Source: Oceanidesulfovibrio marinus (GTDB lineage: Bacteria; Desulfobacterota; Desulfovibrionia; Desulfovibrionales; Desulfovibrionaceae). From it: 64,000 nucleotides of DNA. Positions 43,416 through 51,303 of the stretch are shown here, one piece after another (the first letter of the stretch is position 1; each line of letters starts with the position of its first letter). The stretch spans positions 4,557,322 to 4,621,321 of the forward strand of contig NZ_CP039543.1 of NCBI RefSeq assembly GCF_013085545.1, written 5' to 3'. A program made the position numbers and the translations under genes. Under the pieces are notes generated by a model, which was given only the letters and a program-made list of their open reading frames with translations, was not told the DNA's origin and made no database searches.

Positions 43416-43440
43416 AAACAGGGAAGGGGGAGAAGGCGCG

Positions 43441-46200
43441 CTAGGCGGCGGGCTTTTGGAAACGGCGCATCGCGCGGCGCAGATCGGCCATGTTCACGGG
43501 CTTGGCGAGATAGTCGTTGATGCCGGAGCTGAGGATGGTCTCGCGGTCGCCGACCATGGCGTGGGCCGTGAGCGCCACGATGGGGATGGTGCTGTCGAGT
43601 CCGGGGACATCGCCTCTGCGGATGCGGCGTGCCGCCTCCAGGCCGTCCATGCCCGGCATCTGAATGTCCATGAGCACGAGGTCCACGGGGTCGCGGGCGA
43701 GCACGTCCAGGGCGTGGCGGCCGCTCTCGGCTTCCAGCACAGTGTGGCCGTCGTTCTCCAGGAGCTTGCCCAGGGTCAGGCGGTTGACGAGGTCGTCCTC
43801 CACCAGAAGCAGGCGCATGGGGGCAAGGGGAGACTCGTCGTCCGGCGCGAGGGGGCCATGCTGCCGGTCGACTATGCGGAAGGTCGCGGAGAAGTAGACT
43901 GTGGTCCCGGAGCCGGGCTCGCTTTCCATGGTCAGGCTGCCGCCCATGAGCTGCACCAGCCGGCGGACGATGGACAGGCCGAGGCCGGCGCCGTGGTACT
44001 TGCGGCAGTAGGCCGACTCCAGCTGGGAAAAGGGCTCGAAGACGCAGGCGAGCTGCTCGGGCGGGATGCCTATGCCCGTGTCCTCCACAGAGGCGATGAG
44101 CGTAAATGTGCCGGACGATGCGCTGCGGACACCGGTAATCTCCACACCCACAAAGCCCTGCTGTGTGAACTTGATGGCGTTGCCCACCAGGTTCATGAGC
44201 ACCTGGCGCAGGCGGATGGGGTCGCCCACCATGGTTTTGGGGATGCCGTCCGCGATTGCGATGCGCAGCTCGATATGCTTGCGGGCGGCCTCGTCGCCGT
44301 ACGTGGGGCGGAGGGTGTCGAGGATCTCGGCCATGGAGAACTCCTCTTCCGTGAGCTCCATCTTGCCGGCCTCCACGCGGGAGAGGTCCAGGATGTCCGA
44401 GAGCAGACGGGTGAGGTTGCGGCTCGATGCAAGGGCCACGTCCAGGTACCGGGCCTGCTGGCTGGAGGCGGGGTCGGATGCCATGAGCTGGAGCATGCCC
44501 ATGATGCCGTTGAGCGGCGTGCGTATCTCGTGGCTCATGTTGGCCAGGAACTCGCTCTTGGCGTGGTTGGCTGCCTCGGCCGCGTCTCTGGCGCCGATGA
44601 GCTCGCGCTCCATGCGCTTGATCTCGGTCAGGTCCACATCCACGCAGTACATCTCTCGGCGATTGTCCGGTGCGATGTACATGAGGTGCGAGGAGTAGAC
44701 CTCCACGTCGTGGCCGCCTTTGTCGCGCAGAACGAGTTCGCCGGAGGGAATGGGCACGTTGTCGTTGACCCAGCCATTGTGCGCGGCAATGACGCCATCG
44801 CGCATGATGTCTGGAATAATGAGGTCTTCCAGGAGGTTGCCTAGAGCTTCCTCGCGCGTGTAGCGGTACAGCCGCTCGCTGTATGGGTTCCAGAAGATGA
44901 CGCGGCGGTCCTGGTCGTAGCCCTGGATGGCGATGCGATCCATGGAGTCGATGATGGCGCGGAAGCGGCGCTCGTTGTCGGCCACGGCCTCTGCGGCGCG
45001 GTGCTGGTCCGTGATGTCCGTAAAGATGGTGCACACGCCGCTGGGGGCCCCTTCTGCGCTGCGCAAGGGAAAGCTGGTTGTCAGAAGGTGGCGGGGCTCG
45101 CCGCCCACGGTCATGGTGGTTTCCGCGACGTACGGCTCCCTGGTGTCCAGCACGGTCGTGGCGATTCTACCGAAGAACTGCGCCCGCTCCGGGGCGAAGA
45201 CATCGTAGTCGGTCTTGTCGATCAGCTCTTGGGGCGAGACGCCGAGATCGTGCGCGAACAGGCTGTTCACACGTACGAACCGGCCTTGCGTGTTCTTGAT
45301 AACGATGTAGGACGAGGAGTGGTCCATGATCGCATCAAGAAGGTCGGACGTCTCCCGCAACGTTTTCTCGATCTCCTTCTGCTCGGTGATCTCGATGGCT
45401 ATGCCGCACATGCCCATGATGCAGCCGTCGTCGTCAAAGACAGGGGACCTGGTGATGAGGAAATCCTGGGTGCGGCCGTCCACAATTCTGGACTCGACGA
45501 CTGTGAGCGGCTTCCCGGCCTGCAGGACTTCGCGGTACGTCCGCAGCAGCCTCTCGGCTATGGGAGCGTCAAAGAAGTCGGTAGGCGACTTGCCGATGAT
45601 CTCCTTACGGGAGCCGCCGAAGAGCTTGAGGTAGTGTTGGTTGACGAAGATGTAGCGGCCCTCGGTGTCCAGCAGGAAGATGACGCTGGGGATGGAGTCG
45701 AGCACGCGCTGGAGCGTGTCGTTTCCAAAGCGGTACGGCGTGCAATCGCCCAGCACGCCCATGGTGCGCGCAAGGCGGCCGTCCGCATCGAACTCGCCCC
45801 GGGTTCTGGCCCAAAAACAGCGCACCGAGCCGTCCGGATGGATGTAGCGGAACTCTTCGTTCAGGATGTCGTGCGGCCCGTTGAAAGCGTCGGCCTGCCA
45901 GGCGGCGGGTAGGTCCTGCGGGTGGACGCGGTCAGTAATGCGGCCGGAGTCGGCTATGATCTCGGCTGCGGATACGCCGAGGAGCGTCTCGGCGGCGGCG
46001 TCCATATGCAGGAACGCGCCGGTCCGAGCGTCGCGCATCCAGAAGACGATGCCGGTTTTTTCCAGCAGCTCGGGTGCGAATGCGGGGAGCGACGACGCAT
46101 CCTGCCGGCCTTCAGCCAGCACGGATTCAAGCTCGGCGACGCGTTTTCTCGCCGCCTCCAGTTCGAGCTCCAGCTCCTGACGGTTCTTGCTCTCGGACAT
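43441..46200 (-). CDS. Hybrid histidine kinase (four PAS, HisKA, HATPase, receiver)
   Basis: A 919-residue soluble kinase. A short coiled coil precedes four PAS/PAC modules (residues about 45-160, 165-285, 290-405 and 415-530, with linkers such as ITEQKEI and ITDQHRA). Then come HisKA with His 557 in SHEIRTPLNGIM, HATPase_c with NLVGNAIKF, DTGIGI and GAGLGLS, and a C-terminal receiver with the phosphoacceptor Asp 845 in LVLMDIQMPGMDG and Lys in YLAKPVN. No membrane segment is seen. It can relay phosphate internally. The downstream partner is unknown. The start ATG is preceded by a GGAGC-type site. Confidence 0.95.
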   Translation of the reverse strand: MSESKNRQELELELEAARKRVAELESVLAEGRQDASSLPAFAPELLEKTGIVFWMRDARTGAFLHMDAAAETLLGVSAAEIIADSGRITDRVHPQDLPAAWQADAFNGPHDILNEEFRYIHPDGSVRCFWARTRGEFDADGRLARTMGVLGDCTPYRFGNDTLQRVLDSIPSVIFLLDTEGRYIFVNQHYLKLFGGSRKEIIGKSPTDFFDAPIAERLLRTYREVLQAGKPLTVVESRIVDGRTQDFLITRSPVFDDDGCIMGMCGIAIEITEQKEIEKTLRETSDLLDAIMDHSSSYIVIKNTQGRFVRVNSLFAHDLGVSPQELIDKTDYDVFAPERAQFFGRIATTVLDTREPYVAETTMTVGGEPRHLLTTSFPLRSAEGAPSGVCTIFTDITDQHRAAEAVADNERRFRAIIDSMDRIAIQGYDQDRRVIFWNPYSERLYRYTREEALGNLLEDLIIPDIMRDGVIAAHNGWVNDNVPIPSGELVLRDKGGHDVEVYSSHLMYIAPDNRREMYCVDVDLTEIKRMERELIGARDAAEAANHAKSEFLANMSHEIRTPLNGIMGMLQLMASDPASSQQARYLDVALASSRNLTRLLSDILDLSRVEAGKMELTEEEFSMAEILDTLRPTYGDEAARKHIELRIAIADGIPKTMVGDPIRLRQVLMNLVGNAIKFTQQGFVGVEITGVRSASSGTFTLIASVEDTGIGIPPEQLACVFEPFSQLESAYCRKYHGAGLGLSIVRRLVQLMGGSLTMESEPGSGTTVYFSATFRIVDRQHGPLAPDDESPLAPMRLLLVEDDLVNRLTLGKLLENDGHTVLEAESGRHALDVLARDPVDLVLMDIQMPGMDGLEAARRIRRGDVPGLDSTIPIVALTAHAMVGDRETILSSGINDYLAKPVNMADLRRAMRRFQKPAA

Positions 46201-46490
46201 CGTGGCTCCGTTCGGCGGGGAGCTCCGGCGGCGCTGTGCAACGCGCCGAACGCCGAATCAATCATCCGGCCATGAGGAAAGCCGCAGTCATATATACTAG
46301 TTCATACAAACATAGCTGTTGCCAACTGGCGATGTCCAGCGTTTTCATGACATTGCGCAGGTGAGCCGATTCGGCGGTTATCAAGGAGGCGTTGGGCTCA
46401 ACCGCCGGCAGGCTGTGGATTGCGGGTTTACGGGCTTCGGGATTCGTACCATATTCGCCGGGCCAACTCGTCAACCACGTGAGGAAAAAT

Positions 46491-47210
46491 ATGCACGTTG
46501 CCATGCGCGTCGCGGCGTGCTGCCTGTTGCTGCTGGCAGCGCCCACTCTCGCCATCGCCCATCCCCATGCCTTCATCGAGGCGCAGGTCACTATCCGCTT
46601 CGATGATGACGGCCTTGCCGGCTTCGAGCAGCGATGGCGGCTCGACCCCATGCTGACGGCCACGCTTCTCGATATCGTGGACAAGGACCACGACCAGAAG
46701 CTGAACACGGCCGAGCTTGCCGATCTTGAGGACACCAGCATGGGCAGCCTTAAGGACTTCCATTACTTCACGTTCGTGCTCATCGACGGGCAGAGCTTCG
46801 AGGTCAATTGGATGGAGGACTTCACAGCCTACATGGAGGACGGCTGCATGATCTACGAGTTCTTCGTGCCGTGCCACGTGAAGGCCGCGAAGAACCCCAG
46901 GACCGTGAAGGTGGCTGTGTACGATCCCACGTTTTTCTCCTTTGTGGCGCTTGTGGGCGAAGGCGGCGGATCGGGCATCGACCCCAGCAAGGACCCGCAG
47001 TTCGCCAACCCTTCGGCTCAGGCGCAGCCCGGCGATTTCGAGCGCTTTATCAACTCCACAGGCTTTGAACAGGCCGACCTCAAGCCGAGCTTTTCCGGAG
47101 CCGCGAACAATTTCGGCGTGCAGGGGAGCTTCGGAAAAGCCAAGGATATGGCGTACTACCAGGGGCTGATCATACCGGATGCGTTCACTGTCACGTTCGG
47201 CCAGCAGTGA
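46491..47210 (+). CDS. DUF1007 family exported protein, metal-transport associated
   Basis: A 239-residue protein with a signal peptide (CCLLLLAAPTLAIAHPH, cleaved before HPHAF). DUF1007 hallmarks are the HPHAFIEAQVTIRFDDDG N-terminus, DKDHDQKLNTAELADL (an EF-hand-like acidic loop), and SFEVNWMEDFTAYMEDG. Members sit next to NicO-type nickel/cobalt exporters and are thought to bind metal in the periplasm. The first His pair after cleavage may bind metal. ATG at 46491 is chosen, since GAGGAAA precedes it and the signal sequence follows. NicO is ten bases downstream. Confidence 0.88.
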   Translation: MHVAMRVAACCLLLLAAPTLAIAHPHAFIEAQVTIRFDDDGLAGFEQRWRLDPMLTATLLDIVDKDHDQKLNTAELADLEDTSMGSLKDFHYFTFVLIDGQSFEVNWMEDFTAYMEDGCMIYEFFVPCHVKAAKNPRTVKVAVYDPTFFSFVALVGEGGGSGIDPSKDPQFANPSAQAQPGDFERFINSTGFEQADLKPSFSGAANNFGVQGSFGKAKDMAYYQGLIIPDAFTVTFGQQ

Positions 47211-47220
47211 AACGACAACG

Positions 47221-48198
47221 ATGCCGTACGTGTCGAAATTGATTCCGTTCGCGGTCAGCCTGTGCGCGATCCTGGCCGTTCTCGCCATGAGCCCGCCGGC
47301 GCATGCGCGCAATCCGTTCATCCAGACGGGAGGCGAGAAAGCCCGCAACGCCACGGCGGCCCCGTCCAGCCCGTCCAGCCTGTCCGGACCGGCTGTGCCC
47401 GCGGTGTTCGCGCCCTGGCTGAGCCCTGTGCTGCAGACAATCTCCAGGGTGCAGATGGTTCTCAAGAACCGGCTCGTTGGCTTTGGACAGGCCATGCACG
47501 CCGCGCCGTTCGGCCATGCGTTCTGGATGTTCCTGGCCGTGGCCTTTCTCTACGGAGTGATCCACGCCGCCGGACCGGGGCACGGCAAGGCTTTTGCCTG
47601 TGCCTACTTCGGCAGCCGCCCGACAAGGCTCGGCGACGCCGGGCTCTTCAGCTGCATCGCCATGGCCGCCCACGTGCTCTCGGCCACGCTGCTCGTTCTG
47701 GGCGGGGCCTTTGTGCTGCGCATGTCCGGCGTGTTGGCCGTGGAGAAGTACGGCGCATGGCTGGTGACAGCGAGCTACGGCCTGCTGGCCGCAGTGGGGC
47801 TGGTGTTTACGGTTGGCGCCATTCGAGAGCTACGGCACCATTGGAATGTTGATGCCGACAGCCCGAAAGAAGAGTGCAGGGGGAGCCGCGGACTGGTCGC
47901 CACGGCCATTGCCGTGGGCATGGCCCCGTGTCCGGGCGCGGCCATCGTGCTCGTGTTCGCTCTCACGCAGGGGCTGTTGCTTCAGGGGCTGGCCGCCATG
48001 GTGGCCATTGCCGTGGGTATGAGCCTGACCACCACCATTGCCGCATACACGGCTTTGCTGGCGCGGCGTGGCCTGTCCTCGGCCGTCCATGGCCGACAGG
48101 TGCTGCTGAGCCGCATGCATGGCGTGCTCATGCTGCTGGGATCGCTGGCGCTGCTTTGCGCTGGCGTACTGCTTTTGGTCGGGCAGCTGGCAGGTTGA
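47221..48198 (+). CDS. NicO-family nickel/cobalt (RcnA-like) exporter
   Basis: A 325-residue membrane protein with a signal-like first helix and about six further helices. The NicO/RcnA signature is GVIHAAGPGHGKAFACAYF, with conserved His-Pro-Gly-His-Gly-Lys. The second family motif is AVGMAPCPGAAIVLVFAL. A Ser/Pro/Ala-rich periplasmic stretch (residues about 35-60) follows the first segment. It probably exports nickel or cobalt, with DUF1007 helping. The metal cannot be told from sequence. The ribosome-binding site at the ATG (47221) is weak. An alternative start at 47179 would lie inside the previous gene. Confidence 0.9.
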   Translation: MPYVSKLIPFAVSLCAILAVLAMSPPAHARNPFIQTGGEKARNATAAPSSPSSLSGPAVPAVFAPWLSPVLQTISRVQMVLKNRLVGFGQAMHAAPFGHAFWMFLAVAFLYGVIHAAGPGHGKAFACAYFGSRPTRLGDAGLFSCIAMAAHVLSATLLVLGGAFVLRMSGVLAVEKYGAWLVTASYGLLAAVGLVFTVGAIRELRHHWNVDADSPKEECRGSRGLVATAIAVGMAPCPGAAIVLVFALTQGLLLQGLAAMVAIAVGMSLTTTIAAYTALLARRGLSSAVHGRQVLLSRMHGVLMLLGSLALLCAGVLLLVGQLAG

Positions 48199-48252
48199 CG
48201 GATGATGCCAACTCTATGAACCGAGCCCGCGCCAGGGGCGTGAAGCAGGAAA

Positions 48253-48459
48253 ATGGATTTGACGAGAGAATCTTCAGAAAATCAGGTTGATGCGTCGTGC
48301 AATGGGTGCGGCGTATGCGTATCGATATGCGACGCCTTCCGGCGCCGCCGCGATCCGGACGGTGCGGCGCGGTTGCTGGCGGAAAAGTCGCAACGCGCAA
48401 AGGCGCTGCCGTATGCCGACGAGATGATTCGGGCTGTGGTGCGTCGCCAGCTCGGGTGA
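48253..48459 (+). CDS. Candidate one-cluster ferredoxin-like small protein
   Basis: A 68-residue protein with the four-cysteine motif CNGCGVCVSIC (CxxCxxCxxxC) typical of a [4Fe-4S] cluster, starting at about residue 16. The second cluster motif of ferredoxins is missing. The rest is basic and helical (RLLAEKSQRAKALPYADEMI). The ATG has GCAGGA close upstream. It follows the exporter gene by 54 bases on the same strand. It may be a small electron carrier or regulatory protein, or a chance reading frame; the conserved spacing of four cysteines favours the former. Confidence 0.5.
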   Translation: MDLTRESSENQVDASCNGCGVCVSICDAFRRRRDPDGAARLLAEKSQRAKALPYADEMIRAVVRRQLG

Positions 48460-48475
48460 GGAAAGTGGTGTCGCT

Positions 48476-48967
48476 CTAAGGCGTGGAGCTCTTGCCGGAG
48501 TCCTGGCCCCAATCGTCGGTCGCCTCCACGTCGGCGCCCACGATATCGAACACGGCGGCCATGGCCTTGTCGATGGCCTCGATCTCCTCGGGAGGCAGCT
48601 CGGAGAGCCCGGCGATGAGCTTGATCTCCGCCGGATCGGGCAGCTCGTCGGCCAGCTTCTGGCCTTCGGGCGTCAGGAGAAGCAGCACCACGCGCCGGTC
48701 CTCCCGCTTTCGCTCGCGCACGACCAGCCCCTTTTTCTCCAGCCGATCCACAATGCCCGTGATGTTGCCGGGCGTGACGTGCAGCTTGCGGGAGAGCATG
48801 GCCGAGCTCATGCTGCCGAGCTGGTTGATGGCATGCAGGACGCTGGCTTGCGGCCCGGTCAGGCCGAAGCGTTTGCCGGAGCGCTCGGCGTCCTTGGCTA
48901 CGGCGCGTGTTAGCCAGCGGATGCCGCCGACGATGCGCTGGATGGGGAGGTCACTCGGATTGTTCAT
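48476..48967 (-). CDS. MarR family transcriptional regulator
   Basis: A 163-residue winged-helix protein with MarR features: GLTGPQASVLHAINQLG, SSAMLSRKLHVTPGNITGIVDRLEKKGLVVRERKREDRRVVLLLLTPEGQKLAD. MarR dimers repress genes until a phenolic or metal-related ligand releases them. The start is uncertain. ATG at 48967 is preferred because a promoter places the transcript start near 48992; an in-frame ATG at 48988 would leave almost no leader. Neither has a good ribosome site. The gene is convergent with the mini-ferredoxin gene. It might regulate the metal exporter pair or the divergent region. Confidence 0.9.
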   Translation of the reverse strand: MNNPSDLPIQRIVGGIRWLTRAVAKDAERSGKRFGLTGPQASVLHAINQLGSMSSAMLSRKLHVTPGNITGIVDRLEKKGLVVRERKREDRRVVLLLLTPEGQKLADELPDPAEIKLIAGLSELPPEEIEAIDKAMAAVFDIVGADVEATDDWGQDSGKSSTP

Positions 48968-48998
48968 CGCGTTGCTGTTGAAATGCAAGTATATGTAG

Positions 48999-49026
48999 TG
49001 AATATCTTAACGTTTCAGTTCGTCAA
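48999..49026 (-). promoter_or_regulatory. Candidate promoter for the MarR gene
   Basis: On the minus strand TTGACG (49026 to 49021) and TATTCA (49004 to 48999) are 16 bases apart, a reasonable sigma-70 match. An AT-rich stretch and an AACGTT palindrome lie within it and could be an autoregulatory operator. Confidence 0.45.
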
Positions 49027-49186
49027 GGCCTCATATAAAATGAAAGCATTTGAAGCAATTGAAAACAGCGGGTCGCGTGATTTTTTTCCAGGCCACGAGG
49101 TGTTCCAAAAAACGCTTCGTGCAGGGCCGCACCGACGCATCGAGTGAGAGCAGAATACGCCAGGACCGGATAGCGGCCTCTGGTGC

Positions 49187-49222
49187 AAAAAAACGGCCCC
49201 GAAGCTGCTCGCCTCGGGGCCG
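49187..49222 (-). terminator. Rho-independent terminator of the Gly/Asn/His-rich protein gene
   Basis: CGGCCCCGA at 49194-49202 and TCGGGGCCG at 49214-49222 form a 9-bp GC-rich stem with an 11-base loop. On the minus strand it is followed by seven T residues (49193 to 49187). It lies 33 bases after the stop. Confidence 0.9.
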
Positions 49223-49255
49223 TGGTGTTTTGTGTATTGGAAGGCTGGAACGCGG

Positions 49256-50065
49256 CTACTTCTTGCCGTTGCCGCCTCCATGACCATTCCCGCCGCCATT
49301 GCCGCCACCGTGGCCGTTACCGCCTCCGTTGCCCCCGCCATGTCCGTTGCCGCCCGCGTTGCTGTTGCCGCTGCCGCGGCCGTTGGAGCCGGAGTTGCCC
49401 ATGCCGGATTTGGACTTCTGGCTGCCCAGGCCGTTGGACTGCGCAGAGGAGCCGTCTGCCGTCAGACCATGGCCCTTGCCCAGACCGTTGCCGTTGCCCT
49501 GCATGCTCCGCTCGGTGGCGCGGGTGGTGGTTCTGGTGCGGGTGCGGATCGTTTCCATGGCCGTGTCTTCCTGGGCCATCTCACCAGCCAGGGCGTCGAT
49601 GCGTTCATGCGCCTGCTGGACGTGCTTGTTGCCCACGCCAAGCCCCAGCGTGCCGGGATGGACGCCCAGCTCGTTTGCGATCTGGCCCCAGCCCATGCCG
49701 TCGGCGCGCATGGTGGCGATGTCCTCGGCCTGTGCGTCGAGCGCGTCGGCCAGGGCTCCGCTGAACACGCTCTCGGCCGCTCTGAGGTCGTTTTCGGCCT
49801 GGGCGATGGCGTCCTCGTCGCCGAGCTGCTGCGCCGTCCGCAGCGCGTCGCGGGTCTGCTGCAGATCACCCATGGCGTTCTCCAGGGCCTCATGCTCGGC
49901 AGGATCGAGCGAGGCCATGGCCATGTTGTCGGTACGCTGCTGGTGCGTCTGGTTCAGCGTGTCGTAGTTGGTGTCCACCTCGGCGGCGCCGGCAGGCATC
50001 CAGGCTGCGGTGGCCAGAACCAGAGCTGTCGCGAAAATCAAGGGTTTGGTGAATGCTTTTTTCAT
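49256..50065 (-). CDS. Exported coiled-coil protein with Gly/Asn/His-rich tail
   Basis: A 269-residue protein. The signal peptide (MKKAFTKPLIFATALVLATAAWMPAGA) is cleaved before AEVD. Residues about 45-150 are helical and acidic, probably a coiled coil (QQTRDALRTAQQLGDEDAIAQ). GMGWGQIANELGVHPGTLG is a short conserved segment I have seen in small exported proteins, but whose role I cannot name. The C-terminal 60 residues are a Gly/Asn tract with regularly spaced His (NGHGGGNGG repeated), which could bind metal or be flexible. The ATG has AAGGAGGA upstream. A strong terminator follows. It lies 21 bases downstream of the TPR lipoprotein gene, so the two are probably co-transcribed. Confidence 0.78.
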   Translation of the reverse strand: MKKAFTKPLIFATALVLATAAWMPAGAAEVDTNYDTLNQTHQQRTDNMAMASLDPAEHEALENAMGDLQQTRDALRTAQQLGDEDAIAQAENDLRAAESVFSGALADALDAQAEDIATMRADGMGWGQIANELGVHPGTLGLGVGNKHVQQAHERIDALAGEMAQEDTAMETIRTRTRTTTRATERSMQGNGNGLGKGHGLTADGSSAQSNGLGSQKSKSGMGNSGSNGRGSGNSNAGGNGHGGGNGGGNGHGGGNGGGNGHGGGNGKK

Positions 50066-50086
50066 GTGCCGTATCCTCCTTGTGAG

Positions 50087-51124
50087 TTACGGGCGGGGGT
50101 TACGAAAGACGATGGAATCGTCCAGGGTATGAACCCGGCCGCCGGCGCGGATGCGCTCTGCGCGGCCATAGGGTGCAATGCTCACTTGTCCGGGCCGGGC
50201 GCCGCGTTGCTCCAGGGCGCTTCGAACCGCTAAGGCGCGGTAGGTGGCGGCGTCCTTACCGGACTTGTCGTAGGAGGCGATCTCCACACGCAGCGAGGGA
50301 TCATCCTGCAGCATGGCGCCGACAACGTGGATGGACTGCAGCGACTCCTTGTCCAGCTTGCTGCCGGAGCCGGGGGCGAAGCCGATGCGGTGCAGCACCA
50401 CCTGCCGCACGCCAATGGCGTGGATGCGGTAAGTGAAGTCGCCCTGACTGTTAAGCGCCATGGCCGCCTCACGCGCATCGCTGCCGTCGGGGTAGTTGTC
50501 GAGGTACTTTTTCCAGGCCGGGGCGGCCAGGCCGCGCATGCCGATCTTCTGCAAAATGTCCGCGCGGTTGTAGAGCGCGTCCGGCTGCAGAGGCGCTTCC
50601 AGCAAAACCTTGTCGTACTGGGTCAGCGCGTCCTTCAGCTTGCCGGCGTCCTTGAGGTTGTGGGCGTAGTAGAGCCGCGCCGGCACGTACTTGGGATCGA
50701 TCTCCAGGGCACGCAGATACGCCTCCTGCTCGGCCCCGGGGTTACCCAGCGCCCACTGGTTGACGCCCAGCCAGTACCAGTACTCCTCCTTGCCGGGATC
50801 GAGGGCCGTGGCCTTCTGCAGATAGGGCAGCGCTTCCTGCGGCTTGCTCTGCGCCAGCAGCAGGCGGCCCATGTAGTAGTTGGGCAGGGGCTCCTGCGGA
50901 TGGGCGGCCAGCTCCTCCTGGAAGTGCGCCACGCCGTCGGCGTAGCGGTGCTCGTTGAGGTAGTAGTTGCCCACCACCTGGTTGGACATGTAGCGCGTGG
51001 CCGCGCAACCGGCGGCCAGGAGGCAGACCAACGCTGCGAGGGGCACTATCCATGCGGCCGGCCTGGGCCTGCGGGACAATTGGGAGCGCACGATTTCTTG
51101 TAGTATCGTATTGCCACTTAACAT
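50087..51124 (-). CDS. TPR lipoprotein with OmpA-like C-terminus
   Basis: A 345-residue protein. An N-terminal hydrophobic segment ends in the lipobox LLAAGC, so Cys near residue 40 would be lipidated, although the n-region is long. TPR-like repeats fill residues about 65-225 (YYMGRLLLAQSKPQEALPYLQKA, YYWLGVNQWALGNPGAEQEAYLRALEIDP, YYAHNLKDAGKLKDALTQYDKVL). The last 100 residues contain a stretch like OmpA-C domains (IGFAPGSGSKLDKESLQ, RVEIASYDKSG, VRSALEQRGARPGQVSIAPYGRA), which may bind peptidoglycan. The ATG at 51124 has AAGGAAAAT upstream. The gene precedes the Gly/Asn/His-rich protein. Confidence 0.85.
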   Translation of the reverse strand: MLSGNTILQEIVRSQLSRRPRPAAWIVPLAALVCLLAAGCAATRYMSNQVVGNYYLNEHRYADGVAHFQEELAAHPQEPLPNYYMGRLLLAQSKPQEALPYLQKATALDPGKEEYWYWLGVNQWALGNPGAEQEAYLRALEIDPKYVPARLYYAHNLKDAGKLKDALTQYDKVLLEAPLQPDALYNRADILQKIGMRGLAAPAWKKYLDNYPDGSDAREAAMALNSQGDFTYRIHAIGVRQVVLHRIGFAPGSGSKLDKESLQSIHVVGAMLQDDPSLRVEIASYDKSGKDAATYRALAVRSALEQRGARPGQVSIAPYGRAERIRAGGRVHTLDDSIVFRNPRP

Positions 51125-51303
51125 ATTTTCCTTTTTGAACCAGCAGCCGCCAGTGGTCAATCACTATTTGGCACATTTACCAAACAATTACAAAAGGACT
51201 TTGCGGCCCTTCTGCACAAGCCGGTTTTGGAAAAACGCCGGCTAACCTGATACACCTGTCCGACAAACTCTGAACCACAACTCCTAAGGAAACGGATTGT
51301 TCC

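Noticed and set aside
34690-43440. A complete prophage with attachment sites
   Set aside because: No integrase, transposase, terminase or capsid gene is present, and I found no direct repeats flanking the cassette or a tRNA gene nearby.
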